A stretch of 64,000 nucleotides of DNA, taken from the NCBI GenBank assembly GCA_964020085.1, contig OZ026598.1, positions 18,128,201 to 18,192,200 on the forward strand. Direction: 5' to 3'. This document shows, in pieces, positions 12,101 through 21,915 of the stretch (position 1 is its first letter; every line of letters starts with the position of its first letter). The notes under the pieces are model-generated. The model was given only the letters and a program-made list of their open reading frames with translations, was not told the DNA's origin and made no database searches. This DNA comes from Micromussa lordhowensis (Eukaryota; Cnidaria; Anthozoa; Scleractinia; Lobophylliidae). A program made the translations under genes and the position numbers.

Positions 12101-15100
12101 AAAAACCTCAAGAAAATTTGACCTTTTGAATAACGTTTCGTATGTCAAGATAGGAGTCTTCAGAAGACAGAATGTTGAAAAGTACTCTTTTAATTTTTCT
12201 TTTAAAGTCATGTTTTGAAAGATTCCTTAATGTAAGAGGCATCTCGTTCCAAATTTTTGTTCCAACAATTTTTTCCATACAAATCTTCTTAATTTTTTAA
12301 AAATTCAAACCATTGTAAAATCTTATTCTTTAGGCCAGGGGCCTCAAACTTGGCCATTTTGATTTTTTGGACATGTTTTTTCCATTTCTGGCATTCTTTA
12401 AGTTATAACCCATAACTTTATAAAAAAAGTAGGTCATGTGATGGCCTAGCTGCAAAGGGCTTCAAATTTCAAGATAGTTTGGTTTTATCAACTGAGTTGA
12501 TAATGTGAATTGGCCACGGTAAAGAGATTCGAAAGCTGACGTTTCAGGCGTTAGCCCTTTGTCGGAGCGAGACACACCAGTTGTATGCAAGGTAATGTTT
12601 TATCTGAATAGAAGGACGAGTCTCTTAAAGACCTTCTGGTCAGAGCTAAAATTCCTTCGCACATTTAACAACAACATTTTGGAGTTATAAATGGTAAGGG
12701 TCAAGTGACAATATCACAAAACTTAAACAGACAAACAATGTGTTAAAATTGGAACCAAATTACTTTGATGTTCAATTACAGCTTTGAAAAAAGGTATTGT
12801 TAATAAAGCAAGCAACTTAAACCCAGTTCTCTTCATCTGGCCTAAAAACATTCCTAGGACATTTGCCTTGCACGTTATCTGTCCATCAAAGATTACAGTT
12901 TCCCTCCAGCTTTACTCTTGGAAAACTCTTTGCTTTTCAGGACAGATAATGCCAAAATGAGGCTTATGTAATGAAGATCCCATGGACTCAAACCCAATAA
13001 TTTTTAAGAAATAGAAAACATGTGCCTTGTTTCTATCAAGTTTTAGTATAAATCTACTAGCGTTCTATCACGAAGGCCGTTCTCTGATTGGCTACGCTAC
13101 TCACTTTCTATTCTGTGATAGATAGTGAGTAGCGTAACAGTGTGCACTTGTTAACAAAATGACGGCCGTTCCTTGGCGTTTTCGAAGTGTTAAGAAGAGG
13201 ATTTAGATTAAGTTTTGAACGACTCTAGTAGATTTATACTAAAACAATTAGATTATTCGCTCTCGATTTCTATCACGTGATAGAAATCTTGAGCTCACAA
13301 TCTAATTGTTAAATAGATACACAAGTGAAGTTTGGGAGAACGAGAAATGCTGCGGGAACACGAGCCACAGGCGAGTGTTTTCACAGCTTTTTCAAGTTCT
13401 CCCAAACTTTCACAAGGAACACGGAGAACATGTTTCTATTTCGTTTAGAAAATTCCGCGACAAAGAAAAAGAAAAACAACTTGTTTACTTTGATCATCAA
13501 AATGTAAATTCTCTTTGTTCGCGCCAACATTACGTCAACAGCTTGTGCTAGTTCTGTGTTTCTATTGAGTTATAGAAACATGGTTTTAAACCAATCAGCT
13601 TGTGTATTTGCTTTGGGTTACTTTTTAATATACAATAATAGTTGTTTCTAAATCACAGACACAACTGAAAGATTCATTTCTTTAATTGACAAACTAAGTT
13701 CCTTTGTTTTCAGAACCAAGAACTGAACAACAAATTGAAATGGTTGTTTTCAAGCAGCACAGCACTTTATCCATCTGTTTATATGTATGATCAGCAGTCT
13801 TCAAATAAAGCGTTTGCATATGGCCGACTGGAAGAAGCATTCAGACTAGCAACGTGGGTTTCAAAGGAAAAAAATAGAAGAGTACCTGTGTTTCCTTATT
13901 TTCGACATTTGTACGAAGGAAAACCACTGGAGTTTGACTACCTCACTGATGTAAGAAATAATTGAATTTTGTGTTGTCATTTACACTGCATACGTGCCTA
14001 GTGGTTCATCAGGCCGGAGCTTATCCCGGTTTCAGTAGCATGAAGCGGCTAGGAGTATTTCTACTCCCCCCTGGATGGGATGCTAGTCCATCACAGGGTT
14101 ACCCCCAGCATCAAATTCGCCGGTACCCATTTATACACCTGGGTGGAGAGAGGCACCATGAGAGTAAAGTGTCTTGCCTAAGAACATAACACAATGTCCC
14201 CGGCCAGGGCTCGAACCCAGAGTGCTTGCTCCGGAGTCGAGCGCACTAACCATGAGGCCACCGCGCCCCCACTGTCATTTACACTGCTTAACATTTTCTC
14301 TGCAAGCAACACTTAGGACATGTTTTTCCTTTTTGAGAACAGCATCTTGATTTCATATTAGTTATTTCTTAGAGAGTGGAAAGTGTGATGGCACTTTGCA
14401 CTTCCTCTCTCCACCCCAGGTGTATAAATGGGTACCAACAAATTTAATACTGGGGGTGGGTAACTCTACAATGGACAAGTATCATGCTATCCAAAGGGAA
14501 GAGAAATTCTCTTGCGTAGCTGTGGAAACAGAGAGAAGCCTTGGCAAAATGGGTCGCTTTGACCTGACATGAACCTTACTTTACCTTCACTACCTGTTCT
14601 GGAGTATTCTCTCAGACTTCCTTGGAGGCCAGGAACATTTAAACAGCCCTTTCATAAAATCCTGGCAGCCTTCACTTCTGCAATGCTCCTCCCCCTAAAA
14701 TAAACTGACAGACGTTCCTTTTCCATTTGGCGAGTGTCGAAATTGTTGACAGGTCATCAGCATGGCAACAACGACTTATTCTTGAGGCTTGGCATTCCGT
14801 GCGAGACATGAACGCTATAAACGAACACATAGTGCTTCCAAACGTTTACAATAGCATAAAGAATTTGTAGAAGTAATTAAGAATGCTCGAGAGACTTTTG
14901 TTTTAACTTTTAAAATATTCTTTTGAGGTACAATGTAATATTAACATACATCATATACCATCAGGACGCTGTTAAACATTTTATCTTTTGCTGAAGAAGG
15001 CAACAGCAGTTGCCAAAACGTCCAACACAATATTTTAGCCAGTGTCAACCTTTTTAAATATCTTTTTATCTAGTTTTTAACTTGCCTGGCTACAACCAAG

Positions 15101-17685
15101 CATTTTTAGTTCCTTTTCAGTATTTCCACTTTTCCTCTTTTGTACTGAGTTTTATTATTATCTGGCTGCTCTTTTAGGTTGATCTGCGTAATTCAATTGG
15201 TCAGGCAGCTGATATGGGTGCAGCGGGCGTGGTGATGTGGGGTAATAGGCGTGATGAGAACACCTCTCCTGCCGTATGCCAGGAACTTAATGACTACATT
15301 AAAACAAAACTTGGTCCTTACTTAGAATCTCTGAGGCATCAACTGGAGACCTGTAGTGAGAAGAAATGTAATGGTAGAGGGAGATGCGTCGATAGAAGAT
15401 TGATTTCGTCAAGATGGGTATCTGACGAGCCAAGTTTGTATGGACAAACATGCAAAGGATCGCCAAAATTGTTTTCTCCAAGCATACGACAACACTCTGC
15501 AGTCCACAGACTACATCATGGTAAATAAAAACTTTGCTCTTTGTTTCATTTATGAATTTTAAAAGCATAAACAACCAAAACTAACATCTAAAGTATGTGT
15601 TTATAGACCTTTTGACAGCATTTGTTTGGTACATGTAGTTACACAGCTAACATTACTGTCTCTGTATGAGAATACCATACCATTGCGGGGCAGGGATAGC
15701 ACAGCGACTAGATAGTTCACATCCCACCAATGTGACCCGAGTTGAATTCCGGCCTGGTGCCATATGTGGGTTGAGTTGTTGGTTCTCGCCTTTCTCTGAG
15801 GGCTTTACTCCAGGTTTTCTTCCCTCCACAAAAACCAGCATCTTCAAATTCCAGTTTGACCTGGGTAGAGGATCTGCATGAAAACTAGCTAAGGCTGATG
15901 TGGCTTCCTCTGTAAATAGTGTAATCTATTTCATTTTTTTTTATTTTTATTTATATCAAATATTACTTCCAGAATGTAGTATAGTAAACGAGAGAATGCC
16001 AAATAACAAAGAAGGGAGTGTTTTAGACATACGCTAATATATCTACATCTACATTAAATTTTGATAAGTTTTATCGAGTCAGCAGAAACTATATACAGTT
16101 ATCACACTAACTATGAAGTAGTGCTAATTAAAATATCAAGTGTAATAGAAAACTTCACATAAGAATATGTAAATAATAATAATAATAAGAGCAAATAAAT
16201 GATAATACCAATAATAGAAAAACTCGTTATATCTAACCAACTAAACTCGTAAGTAATTGCTTAATTTGGACTAAAACATTTTAAGGATTCTGGGGTTACA
16301 GCATCAGAGGGGAGACTATTCCATTCTGTGACAGTTCTAGGAAATATCATGAAAATTTTGAGTTAGTGCAAATGGAGGAGAGTGGCGGTCAAATGACTCC
16401 CAAACTTTTAACTCTTTCTGATCCGGTGGTGTTTTGGCAAAAAACTATTCTTATAACTTGTTTTTTTTAGCCCAGTGCACACCTGAAGCTTTAAGTTTCC
16501 ATTGCATTTCAGATAATCAAGCAAAGAACCGCCAAAGCGACGACGAGAATTCCAAGCTATCAGTGGCAAATAAAACACATCATAATAAACATGGATTGGA
16601 CTCCAAACAAAGAACTTTTTTGATGAAAGAGCTTGCGGTACTTAACGCTACCGGAGCAAAGAAAGTATTTCTCGATTCTCGTCATCGCAACTCTTCAAAT
16701 GCAAAAGACTTTGTGGTTTTCATGTCCACCTCAGATTCAGCAGTGGAGGTTAACAAGGCTCCTCAAGAACAGAAAAATACTGAGGGAGGGGTAGTGGCTA
16801 CCAGCGGGTTACACTATCATGACCAATACAATGATAGGTAAGATATGGAAGTTTAATGTTACGTCTACACTTTTGGAAGTGCAGTGGCCTTGTAGTGTGT
16901 TCACTGGACTCCGGATCCAGCGCTCCGGGCTCGAGCCCTCGCCGAGATCATTGTGTTGTGTTCCTGGACAAGACACGTGGGTACTTGCGAATTTAATGCT
17001 GGGGGTAGCCCTGTGATGGACTAGTATCCCATCCCTGGGGAAGTACTGATAAATACTCCAAGAAGCTTCGTATTACTAAAACTGGGGCAAACTACGGGGC
17101 TACGGGACGCTTTGGTACGATAGAGACTTGCACTTGGTTCAAAGTGGCCCAGTCAAGTCGTTTCTTGTTACGTGAACCTAGGAAAACTAGCGCTGGCCTT
17201 GATGATTCACAGAACAAACATAGCTTATCTATCTTTATGATAATTAAAAAGGAATATACTTTACATATTGATATAACAGCGGAGGGGGTGGTTGGGCACT
17301 ATTTCTTCTCGCTTTTAATCGCTGTAGACCAATCAAGCCCAACCAAGCCCTCCCTCTCAGATTCAAACTCTGATTTTGTCCTATTTTATTTTGTTTCCTC
17401 AGTCCCAGTTTTACTCAAACAGCAGTCAAGGGAGCTCTAGCGCCAAATAAGCTGAACATGCGCTGTAATGAATCGTCACCAGAGAGTACGGACTGTGAGA
17501 TCATGAAAGAGAGTCCCGCGGCTTACACCAGCAGCTTTCACTTCCCCCACACATATGTGGTGTTTATTTGTGTGTCTCTTGCCTCAGCCCTTCTCGTGTC
17601 ATCAGCTTTCATTATGAGTTATTATTACTGTAATATTCGCAAGAGAGTGGAAGAAGATGAAGATATTCCTCGCGGGGACGACTGA
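9157..17685 (+). CDS. HYAL: Hyaluronidase (GH56) with C-terminal membrane anchor
   Basis: Six coding exons: 9157-9513, 9856-10221, 13714-13950, 15178-15520, 16471-16837 and 17403-17685. All junctions are GT/AG and the phases close exactly, giving 650 residues. GH56 enzymes hydrolyse beta-1,4 bonds of hyaluronan, some also chondroitin. Residues 1-33 hold a hydrophobic leader (LVVAGVCFLGFA). The catalytic signature IIDWEGWRPTW is in exon 2, with Asp150 and Glu152 as the DxE pair; LWGFYGFPDC, ALYPSVYM and AAGVVMWG are other family blocks. After the barrel, Cys379, Cys384 and Cys390 (CNGRGRC) begin the usual EGF-like tail, but the normal closing CxC...GW...C part is absent. Exon 5 adds a polar Lys/Ser/Asn-rich linker unlike vertebrate enzymes. 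Residues about 608-632 are a transmembrane helix followed by a basic then acidic cytoplasmic end, so it should be a type I surface or lysosomal protein. The start choice is moderately sure; the signal peptide supports it. Confidence 0.92.
10348..10577. mobile_element. Small MITE in hyaluronidase intron 2
   Basis: Imperfect terminal inverted repeats: GTTGTTTGAATGCCAATTAA at the left and the complement of TTAATCAGGCTTTGAACAAC at the right, each followed inward by GCTAACCCAGGATTA or its complement. A related right-end sequence (AGTTACAAAACTGAA and TAATCGGGCTAC) lies at 44180-44245 inside RERE intron 7. No coding capacity. Confidence 0.65.
10819..11480. mobile_element. Nested MITE, possibly Tc1/mariner-like
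   Basis: Left end CAGGCTTTCCTGTAAAACCG is mirrored by the right end; about 100 bp at each side pair (left 10819-10920, right 11378-11480), including AACACCAGAGAAAATTTCTG on both. The related uninterrupted copy at 34105-34120 reads GGCATTAAAGAG where this one is split, which defines the insertion point precisely. A TA target with one mutated copy (TG at 10817-10818, TA at 11481-11482) fits Tc1/mariner elements. Confidence 0.7.
11705..12066 (+). repeat. 74-bp minisatellite, about 4.9 copies
   Basis: The marker CTAGAGAGAGTA recurs at 11715, 11789, 11863, 11937 and 12011 (one base different in the last), an exact 74-bp period. Copies are more than 95% alike by eye. It lies inside the outer transposon, between the nested MITE and the right inverted end. 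Confidence 0.95.
12484..12600 (-). mobile_element. Penelope-like/retrozyme-type remnant with decayed hammerhead motif
   Basis: Read on the minus strand, 12571-12535 gives CCGACAA, a GGGC...GCC stem, then GAAACGTC. This is the order of a hammerhead core, with CUGANGA degraded at two bases while GAAA and GUC are kept. Adjacent is a perfect palindrome TTATCAACTGAGTTGATAA at 12486-12504. Hammerheads of this layout are known in terminal repeats of Penelope-like elements and related circular-RNA retroelements. Confidence 0.6.
13041..13244. mobile_element. 204-bp MITE with perfect 20-bp inverted ends
   Basis: TTTTAGTATAAATCTACTAG at 13041-13060 is exactly complementary to 13225-13244. An inner pair, TACGCTACTCACT and AGTGAGTAGCGTA, makes a second stem. 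Lies in hyaluronidase intron 3 with no coding capacity. Confidence 0.8.
13243..13310. repeat. Compound hairpin abutting the 204-bp MITE
   Basis: Outer arms AACAATTAGATT (13243-13254) and AATCTAATTGTT (13299-13310) flank a perfect 24-bp palindrome at 13265-13288 centred on CACGTG. It overlaps the end of the preceding MITE by two bases and is probably a second element or a solo end. Confidence 0.75.
13990..14272 (-). mobile_element. tRNA-derived SINE with 15-bp target-site duplication
   Basis: Read on the minus strand, it starts GGGGGCGCGGTGGCCTCATG. It has a box A-like TGGCCTCATGG and box B-like GGTTCGAGCCC with normal tRNA promoter spacing, then a non-tRNA body ending near 13990. Both sides carry TGTCATTTACACTGC (13975-13989 and 14273-14287), a perfect duplication showing a fairly young insertion in hyaluronidase intron 3. 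Confidence 0.9.
14390..14575 (+). mobile_element. Diverged partial copy of the same SINE family
   Basis: It shares CCCAGGTGTATAAATGGGTA and the CTGGGGGT...AACTC block with the SINE at 13990-14272, in the opposite orientation. It is heavily mutated and lacks the tRNA-like head, so it is an old 5'-truncated copy. Confidence 0.7.
14985..15035 (+). ncRNA. Near-consensus hammerhead ribozyme motif in hyaluronidase intron 3
   Basis: CTGAAGA at 14991-14997 fits CUGANGA. It is followed by a perfect 6-bp helix II (GGCAAC 14999-15004, loop AGCA, GTTGCC 15009-15014), then AAAA (15015-15018) where GAAA is expected, then CGTC. Stem I is supported by TTG before the core and CAA after it. One base away from a consensus core, so probably inactive. 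Likely a remnant of a Penelope-like or retrozyme element; it lies about 155 bp before the exon 4 acceptor. Confidence 0.65.
15683..15918 (+). mobile_element. Second, different tRNA-derived SINE
   Basis: The head GGGCAGGGATAGCACAGCGA holds a box A-like TAGCACAGCGA, with a box B-like AGTTGAATTCC about 40 bp on. The body, including CTTTCTCTGAGGGC and CTCCAGGTTTTC, does not match the other SINE family here. In hyaluronidase intron 4. Ends are approximate. Confidence 0.7.
16880..17130 (+). mobile_element. Older copy of the first SINE family in hyaluronidase intron 5
   Basis: In plus orientation it shows TGGCCTTGTAGTG (box A region), GGCTCGAGCCC (box B) and the family body TTTAATGCTGGGGGTAGCCC and GGACTAGTATCCCATCC. 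It is diverged from the 13990 and 61698 copies. Confidence 0.8.
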
Positions 17686-20600
17686 ACACTCACTGGATAA
17701 CAAAATTGCTTTCGTGAAGAGCAAACAAGTTGAATTTAACGCGGGCAAGGAAAGAGGCGTCCAGGAATGATCTCTTTGGGAGACTATGACAACAGATAAA
17801 CAACAACAGCAGCAGCAATAATGAACAATTTATATATACCTACAAGTACATAAGATTGCTGACCTTAATAAGACGACTGAACGAACCATCAATTAATAAG
17901 AGGTCGAACAAAAAAATCTGGTCATATAAAGGGCTTTTTTGCGAAAAAGGAATGCCTGGCTAAGCTTTTCTTTAAACTCTACCACATAGAGAACTTAACA
18001 ACCCCGCTTTAAACGCGAATTTTCAGTCAGTCTGTTTACCCATCGACATGCCTGTGTCATCTGTCCAGCCCTGTGCTGACCGATGGCCGTGGGAAATACC
18101 GAATTTAGCGTAAAAAACTATTTTGGTCGAATTTGATGTCAGTGTTGACCTTTTCTTTTCTGTGACTCAGTGTATGAAGTTCGGTTATGACATCCGTGCG
18201 CTTCGCCTAGAGAATTAATCCCAGTAACAAAACATTTACGGAACTGTCCGTGAAGTATAGATGTGGCCCTAGATTAAATCTCATTAACAGTCACTTGCCA
18301 AGGTCACACGTATTGAGTTTTATTTTTCTACCCGTGGATCATAGCCTGAAACATGAGCTTTGTCTTTTAAGCTAAGCTCTTGACTAGCTACATCCGTCGC
18401 CAGTTACGTAAGAATCACGAAATATTAGACAACATTTTTGACGTGGTAAATTATTTTCAAGCATAAGGAAGGAAATCAGGTAGAAAACACCAACGAGGTG
18501 GTAAATGAGTTAGTGGTAGGATTTGTGAGACTGGAGAAGATAGAGATTGTTTTTTTTTTAAAATCAGTGTTTGTCTTGTGCGTTGGAAAGTGTTTTTCTT
18601 GGCCGGTCCGACAGGCTGACTAAGCAGCCAGTGACAGTCGATGTGAAGAATCGTGTCGACCTCTTTCTAGTGATAATTGAGAAGAGGTTATTTATAAGGT
18701 ACGGAGAAAAGCCCAGGCTTTGGACAAAGTGACCAAATTCAGTTTGATGGTGCAATGAAGAGCCTTGTAGCGAAGCTTAGCAAACCGTTGGTCTGTCTCG
18801 AGGCTGACAAGTTAGGCTGTCTGTTTGCGAGGTGAATTCCTTACCCTTTGAATCAGTGTGATCAGGAAGTATTTTCACTTGAGGAACTCCGGATGCATCA
18901 AATTTAACTCTTTTTGAGCAAAACTTAATGCAATGCATTTGACGCGACAATGTCAGTTTAACAAACCTGTTTTTACCGAAACCTTTGTCTGAAGTAATCC
19001 TACACGTAAAGCTTATTTACATATTCACGACAGTGGCGGGGCGGGTATTTTGTATCAAAAGTGATTAAAATTGGTATTTGAATAACCTCTATGTCGTTGC
19101 TTTTGTTATAGAATGGGTAAGATCATGCTATACCAGAGGAAAATAATATCACTCGCGTGGGTCGATGTTTATAGTGTTGGGTTTTACCAGCAAAATCAAC
19201 AACTAAGGCGCACGACCGACCTCCAGGGTACATTACCACTATTTTTAGCAAATTTTAAAGTTTTATAATTATATACATCGAGGGAGGATTTAGTCGCCAC
19301 GTAGTTAAAGATTTGGTGATATTGTAGAATGCATGGCTTGGGTAACATGGCTGTAAGCAAGAATTTTACAGAGGATTAAAGTAAACTCGAATTTTTAACT
19401 CAATAAACCTTATACTATAGCATCTAACCTCCAAATCGTTTGTCGCAAAGTGACGGTTTGCGAGTCATACGTATTTTAGGTTAGAATTAAAGATCACATT
19501 GATTCTACACTTCTAGGGGGGTTTATAGTTTTCTATAGCAGTTTTCAGTGCCGGGAAAGAAAAACTTGATAGAAAACACGAAAGCCGAAATAATAAAACA
19601 TAAACGAAGACGACTCGGGGCGAAGTAAAAATGAAGTTCCTCTAAGCGTGATTGCGACAAGCGCAAAGTTCTAATTTAACAAGTAATGATATAAAAGTTT
19701 ACAGAAGCTCAATGGTCGTTGGCAAATTTCTGCGTTCGTTTGCCTCGCGTTTTTGTGAAGAAAAAAGCCTCAATAAAACGTGATGATTCAAAAAACCGAA
19801 CTACAGCCGTATAGGTTTTTGCTTGGAATTTAATTTTTCAACCCAGCACATTTTCAGCAAACCAGCGTAAATGTTCTACCGTCAATGTTCTTGCTTTGGA
19901 ATTTGACACTTTTCTTTACTTAGTCAAAGCTGTCTGAACACCTATAAAGCGCATATATTTCGTTCTAAGTTTGGAATTTAAGGATGATGGAAGCTGGTAG
20001 TTAAGTAGTATGTCACCCTTATCTATTTCGCTTGGATACGGCTGACTTGGACAAATAGCTCTCCTTTCCTGGCCTTTGGAAAGAATCTGTGCGAATAAAT
20101 GACTGACAACATTATGTCAAATCAAGCTACAATTGTAGATACTAACACAATCCAACTTCATGACGCCACCAAGATACAGTAATTCCCCCGACATAACGCC
20201 CCTTATATATAAAACATAACGCCCCCTAAATATCAGACATAACGCCCCTTATCATTAAGATATACCGCCCCCGATAGAAAGATTGTCACAAAACACCCTA
20301 GATCCAAACGAAAAACGATAAGCTTACGTACAATCGAAAACAACAACACGAACCCTACATAACAACAAAGACACTTTGTCGAGTGCGACCATTATATACA
20401 CTCTACCATCGAGGGGGTCGAAATCGCGTCAGTTAAATCAATGAATTATAAATCTAGCCTGTATAAGCATCGATTTCATGTGTGAGATCTCATATAACAC
20501 GGACATGTCTATATTCCCCTTTCATACAACCCCCCCCCCCCCCCCGCCAGCTAAACCTTCATGATGGTTCTTTGATTTGAGAAGGAAACGGCCCGAACGT

Positions 20601-21915
20601 CTTACGACTGGTTTAAGTCGTTTGTTATGACTGAGCGATCTTTTGAACCGAGTAAAAAAAAAAAAAAAAAAAGCCAACAAAACACAACTGAACTTAACCG
20701 CCAGTGATCGTTGGCAAAAGGCACGATACCGATCGCGAAAGGTGTCAGAAAAAAAAGAAAAATCAATAAGAACTGGGTTTTTTTATCCTGGCTAAGAAGT
20801 TGTAATGACAGCTTGTCGCAGAACTAATGCAAAACTGTTCTTTAGTACTTATGTGCGCTGATCTTCTTGATCTTTTTAGCAAGTGTCAGTGTTGGGATGT
20901 CGGCGATCCTAAACCGTTTAAAACTAATAATGTTAGTGTTAGATGTACTAGAAGTTTCGTTAAAAGGTTGCCGGTAAACAACTTGAATGTGTTATCACTG
21001 AATCGTCAACGTCAATAGCACGTAGAAGTGTTGTTTCATATGCGAGGAATTTATGTTAAAAGATTTTACTAGTTGCGATATTTTGCCCTGAAGTTTCTTT
21101 CACTTTGCGTAAATTTTCGTTCCGGACAGAAATTCAGCTAGGAAAAGAAAATAAAGAGTTTCTGTTAGAGAAGGAAAAATTGCAATTATCTCTTTAATGG
21201 ACCGTTTGCTAATCGTCTTTTAAAGTGAACTAAAAATCCTCTTTATAGATCTCATTATTGGGGCCGAATTTCCTGACACAAGAAGATCTAAATGCTTCTA
21301 ACTATAATTAGTTAAGTGTATATAAACAATAAAATGTAAAATGAAGTGAGAAAGACTGTCTGTATTCATATTTAAAATTTTCTATGATTTTTAGGTGAAA
21401 CGCTCGCTTAAAAATGGTTCCTTCCCGTGAATCACCTTCCTTGCCCTGAAGGAATCACTTCTCTGCCTTGGTCTCTAACCTCTGCGAGCGCTTGAGTCGC
21501 GGATCCGCCGCCCAAGACAAAAAGCTGGGCGGTTTTGATATTGAAGCAATAATATTTATTTTGGCATGTCACCCTTCTCCCGAGAAAGAAGAATAAATAA
21601 ACAACAGCCGTGAAAGGCCGCACGATTAAGCCACGAACACGAAAGATAGTATTTTAGTCTTTGGAATGACAACATTTCGCTTTCAACGAGGATGAAAGAT
21701 TGTATCGCCTGAGAAATTTGAGAAGAAGTACGGCAAATTATCACATTCTTGAGGGAGACTGGAACTAGTCCAGTTAAACCAAAATGGCGGCAGTGGGCAA
21801 AATATTTACATGAATCTTTTTATGAGAGAAACATGTGGGGTTAATGTTGATAAACAGGATTTCAACTTTAATGAATTCGAGGACGTGGACGATCTTCCGA
21901 TGAAGCGTTTCGATA
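17686..21915. other. Region between the hyaluronidase and GLCE genes
   Basis: No supported gene. The first part is presumably the hyaluronidase 3' UTR; candidate signals are ATTAAA at 18273 and AATAAA near 19402, neither decisive. It holds a C-rich repeat (20190-20275), a run of 18 or so C near 20527 and an A run near 20655. Both homopolymer runs are error-prone in assemblies. The last few hundred bases should contain the GLCE promoter and 5' UTR, but I see no clear core promoter. Confidence 0.5.
20190..20275 (+). repeat. Degenerate C-rich tandem repeat (ACATAACGCCCC)
   Basis: Three copies of ACATAACGCCCC and one degraded copy (ATATACCGCCCC) are spaced about 24-30 bp apart by A/T-rich linkers. 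Possibly an end of a DNA transposon with subterminal repeats; not identified. Confidence 0.75.

Larger units (their letters stand above)
10686..12459. mobile_element. Non-autonomous DNA transposon with long inverted ends (outer element)
   Basis: The left end (10686-10820, starting CCCTTTGCAGCT) and right end (about 12335-12459, ending AGCTGCAAAGGG) are roughly 130-bp inverted copies sharing GGGTTATAACTT-like, CCAGAAATGGAAA and AAGTTTGAAGCCCCTGGC blocks. Another, partly deleted copy is at 34024-34792. The interior carries an inserted second element (10819-11480) and a 74-bp minisatellite. No transposase is present and the target-site duplication is unclear, so the family is unassigned. Confidence 0.75.

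Noticed and set aside
13962..14189. Open frame of 75 codons after hyaluronidase exon 3
   Set aside because: It runs through the SINE inserted in intron 3; the exon ends at 13950 with a consensus donor.
13990..14272. Possible tRNA gene from the A and B boxes
   Set aside because: The tRNA-like head is fused to a non-tRNA body and flanked by a target duplication, so it is a SINE.
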